13,036 nt of DNA from Anaerofilum sp. (GTDB lineage: Bacteria; Bacillota; Clostridia; Oscillospirales; Ruminococcaceae): assembly GCA_020024115.1 (NCBI GenBank), contig JAHHUF010000044.1, positions 1 to 13,036 of the forward strand. The letters run 5' to 3'. A program made the position numbers and the translations under genes. Numbering within the stretch: position 1 is the stretch's first letter; each line of letters starts with the position of its first letter. The notes beneath the pieces are model-generated. The model made no database searches. It saw only the letters and a list, made by a program, of their open reading frames with translations, and was not told the DNA's origin. Positions 7,082 to 13,036 of the stretch are shown here, piece by piece.

Positions 7082-7297
7082 GGTGTTTTATGGCATGAAA
7101 AAAATAAAAGTTTGTTTTTGTATAAAGTAAAATGAGAAAATACAGCAAAGCCTATCACAAGGGAAAATAAAAAATCAATCTTAAGAATAGAAATAAAAGG
7201 TATAAAAATAAAGTGCAGAAGAAAACTATAACTGTGCAGCAAAAGAAAAATAAAATGTGGCGAAATTGTTAAAGTTCAAAAAACTTTGAAAAATGTA
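7082..7297. other. A-rich non-coding spacer upstream of the heat-shock promoter
   Basis: Very A-rich sequence with no credible open frame. Its only clear structure is an inverted repeat, TTCAAA-N4-TTTGAA (7275-7290), nested with AAAGTT/AACTTT (7271-7287) and ending 7 bases before the -35 box. The A-tracts could act as an UP element; the repeat could be an operator or chance in AT-rich DNA. Confidence 0.5.
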
Positions 7298-7326
7298 TTG
7301 ACAATTCAATCAATCAAGCATAAAAT
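7298..7326 (+). promoter_or_regulatory. Sigma-A promoter of the hrcA-grpE-dnaK-dnaJ operon
   Basis: A perfect -35 TTGACA (7298-7303), a 17-base spacer and TAAAAT (7321-7326) sit immediately upstream of CIRCE. The predicted start point falls within the first bases of the operator, the normal layout of HrcA-controlled operons. Confidence 0.92.
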
Positions 7327-7330
7327 AACA

Positions 7331-7357
7331 TTAGCACTCAAGCAATGAGAGTGCTAA
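7331..7357. promoter_or_regulatory. CIRCE operator, binding site of HrcA
   Basis: TTAGCACTC (7331-7339), 9 bases, GAGTGCTAA (7349-7357): an exact match to the CIRCE consensus. HrcA bound here blocks the promoter just upstream; loss of HrcA activity on heat stress releases the operon. It lies in the leader 25 bases before the hrcA ATG. Confidence 0.98.
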
Positions 7358-7368
7358 AACAAGAAGAA

Positions 7369-7373
7369 AGAGG
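7369..7373 (+). promoter_or_regulatory. Ribosome binding site that decides the hrcA start
   Basis: AGAGG lies 9 bases before ATG 7383, against 3 bases before GTG 7377 and 15 before ATG 7389, so ATG 7383 is preferred. Confidence 0.65.
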
Positions 7374-7382
7374 CGAGTGACA

Positions 7383-8420
7383 ATGGCAATGGATAACCGC
7401 AAACAGCGTGTGCTGACTGCCATTGTTTCATTGTATTCAGCAGATGGTGAACCGGTTGGTTCCACCTTGCTAAGCCGCTATTTTGATATGGCAGTGTCTA
7501 GCGCAACCCTTCGCAATGAAATGGCTGCATTGACAAAATTGGGACTTTTGGAACAGCCGCACACCAGTGCGGGCAGAGTGCCGAGTGCAAAGGGATACCG
7601 CTATTATCTCAGCCAGCTTTTGGAGGAACATCCCAGTCTGAGCAGCGAAGACAAGGCTTTGATTGATGGGATTTTCCGAGAGCTTGACTATGACCCCGAC
7701 CAGTTGGCAGCAGGTGCAGCCAAAGCATTGGCAGACCTTTTGGGATATGCTGTGGTGGTAACAACGCCCCGTGCAGAAGATGTACGGATTGCGCATTATG
7801 AACTGATTCAGGTGGGGCGAAGCAATGTGGCGGTGCTGGCAGTTACAAATGCCGGTGGTGTGCGCACAAGGGTCGCACGATTGGATTCACCTGTAAATCT
7901 GGCGCAACTGCAAAGGCTGGCAGAGGTTTTGGGGCGCAGGCTTGCGTTTTTGACCGCAGCGGATGTCACAAGTGCTTTGCTGGCAGGTATTGCCACAGAA
8001 CTTGGAACTGGCGGACGGGCGATGTGGCCCATTGTGAATGCAGCAGTCACTTTGTTGCAGGAAGCAAAAAAACCCCGTATTTTTTTTGAAGGGCAGCGAT
8101 ATTTGCTGCACTGGCCTGAAATCACAGGCTGTCTGCCACATCTGTTGGACACTTTGGCAGACAACTCAACCGCAAGAACCTTTATTCGCCCACAGGGTTC
8201 AGGGGTTTCGGTGCGATTGGGAGAAGATTGGGAGCAATGCCCCATGGCTGGTTTGGCAGTGGCAAGCAAGCGTTATCTTGCCGGCGGCGGTCAGACCGGT
8301 GTGATGGCTGTCATTGGCCCGACCCGAATGGACTATCAGCGGATACTTCCCACATTGGAATATTTTTCTTCCCTTTTGGGAGAGGGAATGTCCGGTCAAC
8401 ATACACAGGAGGACGACTAA
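7383..8420 (+). CDS. hrcA: Heat-inducible transcription repressor HrcA
   Basis: HrcA is the repressor of class I heat-shock genes; it binds CIRCE as a dimer, and in known systems its activity is supported by the GroE chaperonin. The protein is 345 residues from ATG 7383, normal for the family. The N-terminal winged-helix signature is clear: QPVGS-like EPVGSTLLSRYF, then SSATLRNEMAALTKLGLLEQPHTSAGRVPS and KGYRYYL (roughly residues 20-75). The rest matches the GAF-like dimerisation region and C-terminal domain, ending with the usual 'IGPTRMDYQRILPTLEYFSSLL' segment. It is the first gene after the perfect CIRCE site, so it is autoregulated. Its stop is directly followed by the grpE start codon. 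No GroEL gene is in the window, so a second CIRCE-controlled locus is expected elsewhere. Confidence 0.97.
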   Translation: MAMDNRKQRVLTAIVSLYSADGEPVGSTLLSRYFDMAVSSATLRNEMAALTKLGLLEQPHTSAGRVPSAKGYRYYLSQLLEEHPSLSSEDKALIDGIFRELDYDPDQLAAGAAKALADLLGYAVVVTTPRAEDVRIAHYELIQVGRSNVAVLAVTNAGGVRTRVARLDSPVNLAQLQRLAEVLGRRLAFLTAADVTSALLAGIATELGTGGRAMWPIVNAAVTLLQEAKKPRIFFEGQRYLLHWPEITGCLPHLLDTLADNSTARTFIRPQGSGVSVRLGEDWEQCPMAGLAVASKRYLAGGGQTGVMAVIGPTRMDYQRILPTLEYFSSLLGEGMSGQHTQEDD

Positions 8421-8999
8421 ATGGCAGAAGAAAAGAAAGAGCCGCAGGCTCAGCCGGAGCAGGAGGAAGAAACCACTGCCCAGACTGAAACAGAACAGGA
8501 ACAAGAGCAGCAAGAGCCAGAAGTTACCATTGATATGAATGCCCTGATTGAAGGGCTGAAAATGCAAGCAGACGCCGCTGAGAAAAAAGCAGAGGAAACC
8601 AAAAACACCCTGCAAAGACTGGCAGCAGAATATGATAACTTTAGAAAAAGAACTGCAAGAGAGCAGGCTGCAAATTATTCAAACGGTATGTCCGCCGCCA
8701 TCGAAAAGCTGCTGCCCATCATGGACACCTTGGAAATGGCTGCCAATGCACCTACCGAAGATGAGAACTACAAAAAAGGTGTGTTGATGACATTGGATAA
8801 ATGCACTGAGGTATTTAAGGAAATGGAAGTGGAAGAAATTCCTGCTTTGGGTTTGCCGTTTGACCCCAGTGTTCACTCCGCAGTGATGCAGCAGCCCAGC
8901 GAAGATGCCGAAAGTGGCACCGTGCTGCAAGTGTTCCGCAAAGGCTATCGCCTAAACGGAAAAGTGATTCGTTGTGCAACCGTTATCGTTGCAGAATAG
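8421..8999 (+). CDS. grpE: Nucleotide exchange factor GrpE
   Basis: GrpE dimers release ADP from DnaK and so reset the Hsp70 cycle. The 192 residues fall in order into a charged, glutamine/glutamate-rich disordered head (about 1-45), a long coiled-coil helix (about 45-100, with LAAEYDNFRKRTARE as in other GrpE proteins) and the beta-domain that wedges into DnaK (LPFDPSVHSAVMQQ, then FRKGYRLNGKVIRCATVIVAE). The usual RPA of the last strand reads RCA here, a mild deviation. The ATG follows the hrcA stop with no gap and has AGGAGG (8407-8412) 8 bases upstream, giving tight coupling. It ends in TAG, which shows that TAG is a normal stop in this genome. Confidence 0.97.
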   Translation: MAEEKKEPQAQPEQEEETTAQTETEQEQEQQEPEVTIDMNALIEGLKMQADAAEKKAEETKNTLQRLAAEYDNFRKRTAREQAANYSNGMSAAIEKLLPIMDTLEMAANAPTEDENYKKGVLMTLDKCTEVFKEMEVEEIPALGLPFDPSVHSAVMQQPSEDAESGTVLQVFRKGYRLNGKVIRCATVIVAE

Positions 9000-9092
9000 A
9001 GTCAGAAACAAAGCAATTCCACACAGTCTTAATATATAAGGTTGGTTTTAGAAAAAATCAGAAACGAATGTAAGTGAAGGAGATTGAGTTTT

Positions 9093-10916
9093 ATGAGCAA
9101 GATTATTGGTATTGACCTCGGTACTACAAATAGCTGTGTTTCCGTAATGGAAGGCGGCGAGCCTGTTGTTATTGCGAATGCAGAAGGCACTCGCACCACT
9201 CCATCTGTGGTTGGATTTACAAAAGATGGTGAGCGTTTGGTTGGTCAGGTTGCAAAGCGTCAGGCTATCACCAACCCCGACCGCACCATTGCTTCCATCA
9301 AACGCCACATGGGTACTGACCACAAGGTACACATTGATGACAAATCCTACACCCCCGAAGAAATCAGTGCAATGATTTTGAGCAAACTGAAAGCAGACGC
9401 AGAGGCTTATCTGGGTGAAAAAGTAACAGAAGCAGTTATCACTGTTCCTGCATACTTCAATGACAGCCAGCGTCAGGCAACCAAAAACGCAGGTACTATT
9501 GCAGGTTTGAATGTTCAGCGTATCATCAACGAGCCGACTGCTGCATCTTTGGCGTATGGTGTTGACAAAGAGAACGACCAGAAAATTATGGTTTATGACT
9601 TGGGCGGCGGTACTTTCGATGTTTCCATCATTGAGATGGGCGACGGTGTAACCGAAGTTCTGTCCACTGCCGGTGATACTCATCTGGGTGGTGACGACTT
9701 TGACCAGAGAATCATTGACTGGTTGGCAGGTGAGTTCCAGAAAGAAAACGGCATCGACCTGCGTCAGGACAAAATGGCTGCACAGCGTTTGAAAGAGGCT
9801 GCTGAAAAAGCAAAGATTGAGTTGTCCGGCATGACCAGCACTGCAATCAACCTGCCTTTCATCACTGCTGATGCAACCGGCCCCAAACATTTGGACACCA
9901 CTTTGTCCCGTGCAAAGTTCAACGAGCTGACCGCTGATTTGGTTGAGCGCACTATGGTTCCCGTTCGTCAGGCTATGAAAGATGCCGGTTTGCGTGCAAG
10001 CGATTTGCATAAGGTTCTGCTGGTTGGTGGTTCCACCCGTATTCCTGCTGTTCAGGAGGCTGTAAAGAACGAGATGGGCACGGAGCCTTTCAAGGGTATC
10101 AACCCCGACGAGTGCGTTGCAATCGGTGCTGCAATTCAAGGCGGCGTTTTGGGCGGTGATGTAAAGGGCATCCTGCTGGTTGATGTTACTCCTTTGAGCT
10201 TGGGTATCGAGACTTTGGGCGGTGTTTGCACCAAAATTATCGAGCGTAACTCCACCATCCCCAACAAAAAGAGCCAGATTTTCTCCACTGCTGCTGACAA
10301 CCAGCCCAGCGTAGAAATCAATGTTCTGCAAGGTGAGCGTGAGTTTGCCCGTGACAATAAGAGTCTGGGAACTTTCCATCTCGATGGTATTCCTGCTGCT
10401 CCCCGTGGTGTTCCTCAGATTGAAGTTACCTTTGACATTGATGCAAACGGTATCGTTCATGTATCTGCAAAGGATTTGGGTACCGGTAAAGAGCAAAGCA
10501 TCACTATCACTGCTTCTACCAACATGAGCAAAGAGGATGTTGAAAAGGCTGTGAAGGATGCAGAACAGTTTGCAGAGGAAGACAAAAAGCGTCGTGAAGA
10601 AGTTGACATCAAGAACGGTGCTGACCAGTTGGTATTCCAGACCGAAAAAACTTTGGGCGAACTGGGTGACAAAGTGACCGCAGAGGAAAAAGCCAGCGTA
10701 GAAGGCAAGCTGAATGAGCTGAAAGAGGCTATCAAAAACAACAACATTGAAGAAATCAAAGCAAAACAGGATGAACTGCAAAAGGCTTTCTATCCCATTG
10801 CTGAAAAGATGTACAAAGATTCTGCTGCCCAGGGTGCAACAGAGGGCGATGCTAGCCAGACTCAGCAAACTCCAAATGATGACGGCGTAGTGGATGCCGA
10901 TTTTAAAGAAGTTTAA
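9093..10916 (+). CDS. dnaK: Molecular chaperone DnaK (Hsp70)
   Basis: DnaK is the ATP-driven chaperone that binds exposed hydrophobic peptides with DnaJ and GrpE. ATG 9093 has AAGGAG (9077-9082) 10 bases upstream and gives 607 residues, the size of Gram-positive DnaK. Hsp70 signatures are all present: GIDLGTTNS near the N-terminus, IINEPTAASLAYG, VYDLGGGTFDVS and VLLVGGSTRIPAVQ in the ATPase domain, the linker LLVDVTPLSLGIETLGG, the substrate-binding beta domain, the helical lid and an acidic tail ending DDGVVDADFKEV. Codon use is strongly biased: TTA, CTA and TCA never occur in frame, as expected for a highly expressed gene. The 93-base gap after grpE holds no clear promoter or terminator, so it is read with the operon. 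Confidence 0.98.
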   Translation: MSKIIGIDLGTTNSCVSVMEGGEPVVIANAEGTRTTPSVVGFTKDGERLVGQVAKRQAITNPDRTIASIKRHMGTDHKVHIDDKSYTPEEISAMILSKLKADAEAYLGEKVTEAVITVPAYFNDSQRQATKNAGTIAGLNVQRIINEPTAASLAYGVDKENDQKIMVYDLGGGTFDVSIIEMGDGVTEVLSTAGDTHLGGDDFDQRIIDWLAGEFQKENGIDLRQDKMAAQRLKEAAEKAKIELSGMTSTAINLPFITADATGPKHLDTTLSRAKFNELTADLVERTMVPVRQAMKDAGLRASDLHKVLLVGGSTRIPAVQEAVKNEMGTEPFKGINPDECVAIGAAIQGGVLGGDVKGILLVDVTPLSLGIETLGGVCTKIIERNSTIPNKKSQIFSTAADNQPSVEINVLQGEREFARDNKSLGTFHLDGIPAAPRGVPQIEVTFDIDANGIVHVSAKDLGTGKEQSITITASTNMSKEDVEKAVKDAEQFAEEDKKRREEVDIKNGADQLVFQTEKTLGELGDKVTAEEKASVEGKLNELKEAIKNNNIEEIKAKQDELQKAFYPIAEKMYKDSAAQGATEGDASQTQQTPNDDGVVDADFKEV

Positions 10917-10927
10917 TTGAAAGACCG

Positions 10928-10987
10928 GGAAAGCCGCATCCCTCTCTTTGCCGGACAAAAAAGGCAGAGGAGGGGGCGGCTCTTTCC
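10928..10987 (+). other. Large stem-loop between dnaK and dnaJ
   Basis: GGAAAGCCGC (10928-10937) pairs with GCGGCTCTTTCC (10976-10987, two-base bulge). The stem continues inward through CCCTC/GAGGG-type pairs to TGCC/GGCA (10949-10952 with 10963-10966) and a 10-base A-rich loop. It is GC-rich and should be very stable. No T-run follows, so it is not a classical terminator. It may block 3' exonucleases and stabilise the upstream dnaK message, or lower dnaJ output. A second small hairpin, GCCGT-TTGA-ACGGC (11010-11023), lies just before the dnaJ ribosome binding site. Confidence 0.75.
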
Positions 10988-11036
10988 GCTTAACCAATCC
11001 ATTACATTTGCCGTTTGAACGGCGTAAGGTGAGAAT

Positions 11037-12206
11037 ATGGCAGAAAAACGTGATTATTATGAAGTCCTTGGCGTTGCAAAAGGTGTTTCGGATGATGAAT
11101 TGAAAAAAGCCTATCGGAAACAGGCAAAAAAATATCACCCCGATTTGAACCCTGGTGACAAAGAGGCAGAAGAAAAATTCAAAGAAGTCAACGAAGCATA
11201 CGAAGTTTTGAGCGACAAAGAAAAGCGTGCAAGATATGACCAGTTTGGTTTCCCCGGTGTAGACCCCAACTATGGCGCAGGGCAAGGCGGCTTTGGTGGC
11301 TTTGGCGGTGGCTTCGGTGGCGGAGTCGATTTGGGCGATATTTTGGGCGATTTGTTTGGCGGCGGCTTTGGCGGTTTTGGCGGTTCTACCCGTGCAAACC
11401 CCAATGCACCCCGAAAAGGCAGAGATATTCGCATTAGTGTGGGTATCAACTTTATGGAAGCAGTTCATGGCTGTAAAAAGACGGTGGAAATTACCCGTCA
11501 GGATACCTGCCCTGAATGCAATGGCAGCGGTGCAGCAAAAGGTACAACCCCTGATACCTGCCCTGATTGTCATGGCACTGGACGGGTTAATGTGCAGCAG
11601 CGTACCCCCTTTGGTGTAATTCAAAGCCAGCAGGTCTGCTCTCGCTGTGGAGGCAAGGGAAAAATTGTCAAAACTCCCTGCGGAAAGTGCAGCGGAAGCG
11701 GCAGAGTCAATACCAAAAAATCGCTGGAAGTTTCCATTCCTGCGGGTATTGATGATGACCAACAATTGGCGTTGCGTGGAATGGGCGATGGCGGAATCAA
11801 TGGCGGCCCAAGCGGCGATTTGATTGTTATTGTAACTGTTCGCCCTGACCCAATGTTCCAGCGTGATGGTTATGATGTTTATGTCACTGTGCCTATTACC
11901 TATAGTCAGGCAGTTATGGGGGCAGAGGTTGTTGTGCCTACTGTTGATGGTAAGGTGCAATATACTGTGCCGGAGGGAACTCAAAGCGGAACAACCTTCC
12001 GTTTGCGTGGAAAAGGTATTTCCTATGTGGGCGGAAAAGGTCGTGGTGACCAATATGTCAAGGTGAATGTTGAAATTCCCAAAAAGTTGACCAAGACACA
12101 GCGAGAGGCATTGAAAGCCTTTGAGGAAACATTGAAAGAAGAAAACTATGAACAGCGAAAAGGCTTCTTTAAAAAGCTGAAAGATATGTTCCAAGATAAA
12201 GACTGA
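11037..12206 (+). CDS. dnaJ: Molecular chaperone DnaJ (Hsp40, class A)
   Basis: DnaJ stimulates DnaK's ATPase and delivers substrates to it. The 389 residues carry every class A domain in order. The J domain has HPD at residues 34-36. A glycine/phenylalanine-rich linker follows (about 84-117). The zinc region has four complete CxxCxGxG repeats starting at C158, C175, C201 and C215. The C-terminal substrate-binding domains include the VPEGTQSGTTFRLRGKG segment. The ATG is preceded by AAGGTGAG (from 11026), a weaker ribosome binding site than those of grpE and dnaK, consistent with lower DnaJ than DnaK levels. It lies 120 bases after dnaK beyond a large stem-loop, and TTA, CTA and TCA are absent in frame here too. 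An intrinsic terminator follows at once. Confidence 0.98.
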   Translation: MAEKRDYYEVLGVAKGVSDDELKKAYRKQAKKYHPDLNPGDKEAEEKFKEVNEAYEVLSDKEKRARYDQFGFPGVDPNYGAGQGGFGGFGGGFGGGVDLGDILGDLFGGGFGGFGGSTRANPNAPRKGRDIRISVGINFMEAVHGCKKTVEITRQDTCPECNGSGAAKGTTPDTCPDCHGTGRVNVQQRTPFGVIQSQQVCSRCGGKGKIVKTPCGKCSGSGRVNTKKSLEVSIPAGIDDDQQLALRGMGDGGINGGPSGDLIVIVTVRPDPMFQRDGYDVYVTVPITYSQAVMGAEVVVPTVDGKVQYTVPEGTQSGTTFRLRGKGISYVGGKGRGDQYVKVNVEIPKKLTKTQREALKAFEETLKEENYEQRKGFFKKLKDMFQDKD

Positions 12207-12212
12207 TATTAC

Positions 12213-12250
12213 AAAAGCTGCACTTGTTTTAAAAACAGGTGCAGCTTTTT
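12213..12250 (+). terminator. Intrinsic terminator of the heat-shock operon
   Basis: AAAAGCTGCAC and then TTGTTT (12213-12229) pair with AAACAG and GTGCAGCTTTT (12233-12249), a 17-base-pair stem with one G-U pair, a 3-base loop and a T-run. It begins 7 bases after the dnaJ stop and ends only 21 bases before the next start codon. Confidence 0.93.
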
Positions 12251-12271
12251 GTGCAATGACAGGAGGTAAAA

Positions 12272-12952
12272 ATGGCAATTGCAGTTTTGGCAGCAATGCC
12301 AGTGGAATTTAAGTTGATTTGGGAAAAAATGCAGGACAGCCAAGAACATATCTGTGCAGGCTTTCGGTTTTGGCAAGGGAAGTTAGAGGGCAAAGATATT
12401 GTATTGGGCGAGTGCGGAATCGGAAAAGTCAATGCAGCACTGGCAACACAAATTTTGATTGAACGGTTCTCTCCCACTGTTGTTTTACATAGTGGAATTG
12501 CAGGTGGGCTGAGCAGTGAATTCCAGCACACTGATTTAGTGGTGGCAGAGGATTTGGCGTATTATGATGTGCGCCAAGAGCAGATGGAAAATGTGTTTCC
12601 CTATTGCAGCCGTTTCAAAACCAATAAGAAACTGACACAAACCATTGTGAAAATTGCAAAAGAAAATCATCAAACAATTTGGCAGGGTACAATTGTTTCG
12701 GGGGATAGCTTTATCCATGACTCTACTCAAAAGCAGGAAATTCAAAAAACATGGAATGCCCTGTGTGTGGATATGGAAAGTGCTGCCATTGCACATACTG
12801 CCTACATCAATAATGTTCCCTTTGCTGTTGTGCGGTGTATTTCGGATTTGGCAAATGACAGCAGTGAAGAAGATTATAAAGAGTTTGAACAAATTGCGGC
12901 GGAAAAATCAGCAGAATTGATGATAAAAGTTGTTTCCAAAATATCAGAGTAA
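12272..12952 (+). CDS. mtnN: 5'-methylthioadenosine/S-adenosylhomocysteine nucleosidase
   Basis: This cytoplasmic enzyme cleaves the adenine from methylthioadenosine and S-adenosylhomocysteine, feeding methionine salvage and the activated methyl cycle; with LuxS it can supply the autoinducer-2 precursor. The 226-residue length fits. Family residues are present: the N-terminal glutamate in AAMPVEF (E12), GIGKVNAA, HSGIAGGL, GDSFIHD, the ribose-binding glutamate in DMESAAIA (E169) and the catalytic aspartate in CISDLA (D192). AGGAGG (12261-12266) lies 5 bases before ATG 12272. There is no room for a promoter between the preceding terminator and the start, so it must be read through from the heat-shock operon or start inside dnaJ. 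The 'SxxFQHTDLVVAEDLAYYDV' stretch matches the usual nucleosidase core. Confidence 0.95.
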   Translation: MAIAVLAAMPVEFKLIWEKMQDSQEHICAGFRFWQGKLEGKDIVLGECGIGKVNAALATQILIERFSPTVVLHSGIAGGLSSEFQHTDLVVAEDLAYYDVRQEQMENVFPYCSRFKTNKKLTQTIVKIAKENHQTIWQGTIVSGDSFIHDSTQKQEIQKTWNALCVDMESAAIAHTAYINNVPFAVVRCISDLANDSSEEDYKEFEQIAAEKSAELMIKVVSKISE

Positions 12953-12979
12953 AAAACACTTCTTTTTAAGGCAGTTTTT
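12952..12979 (+). terminator. Possible weak terminator after mtnN
   Basis: AAAAAC (12952-12957) and CTT (12959-12961) can pair with AAG (12968-12970) and GTTTTT (12974-12979), with an uneven internal loop and a T-run at the end. The stem is AT-rich and weak. The remaining 57 bases to the window edge hold nothing I can identify. Confidence 0.4.
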
Positions 12980-13036
12980 TATGTGTATATATTATTGCAA
13001 TTTTCAAAAAATCATGATTGCTCCATTCGGATAACA

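Noticed and set aside
6276..7148. 290-codon minus-strand frame over the second HAD gene
   Set aside because: It is a shadow of a clearly coding plus-strand gene with intact catalytic motifs, and runs through the terminator.
9000..9092. Separate promoter between grpE and dnaK
   Set aside because: A TATATA-like -10 is present near 9031-9040 but there is no acceptable -35 at the right distance.
9084..9092. TTG 9084 as the dnaK start
   Set aside because: It lies 1 base after the ribosome binding site; ATG 9093 gives the standard MSKIIGIDLGTTNS N-terminus.
9048..12296. 1082-codon open frame on the minus strand as a gene
   Set aside because: It is exactly in register and antisense to dnaK and dnaJ, spans their gap, has no recognisable domain and a composition mirroring the sense codons; codon bias explains it.

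Overview
The window reads as chromosomal DNA of a low-to-moderate GC Firmicute, most likely a gut-type clostridium (Oscillospiraceae/Ruminococcaceae-like). The evidence is the gene order hrcA-grpE-dnaK-dnaJ behind a perfect CIRCE operator, strong AGGAGG-type ribosome binding sites, sigma-A-type promoters with 17-base spacers and several U-rich intrinsic terminators. The taxonomic placement is inference; no rRNA or other marker is present.

Layout. (1) 1-843: the 3' end of a P-type-ATPase-like membrane protein whose visible catalytic motifs look degenerate. It converges on a minus-strand MATE efflux transporter (898-2259), and the two share a bidirectional terminator. (2) 2260-2619: a divergent control region. 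The MATE gene appears to have a leader of about 250 bases, with a three-way-junction-like fold and a terminator-like hairpin just before its ribosome binding site. recQ is read the other way from its own promoter. (3) 2620-5339: a recQ copy broken by an in-frame TAG and a destroyed Walker A motif, overlapping by four bases (ATGA) an intact class I/II aminotransferase. (4) 5423-7034: two overlapping Cof-type HAD phosphatases, closed by a strong terminator. (5) 7298-12250: the class I heat-shock operon with promoter, CIRCE, hrcA, grpE, dnaK, a large stem-loop, dnaJ and a terminator. (6) 12272-12952: a methylthioadenosine/S-adenosylhomocysteine nucleosidase squeezed directly behind that terminator.

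How it works together. HrcA binds CIRCE and represses its own operon; DnaK, DnaJ and GrpE form the Hsp70 cycle. The other genes are housekeeping or accessory neighbours with no obvious shared pathway. I see no CRISPR array, insertion sequence, phage gene, tRNA or rRNA. The items most worth a second look are the structured leader of the MATE gene, the focal destruction of the RecQ ATP-binding motif, and the apparently catalytically dead P-type ATPase relative at the left edge.
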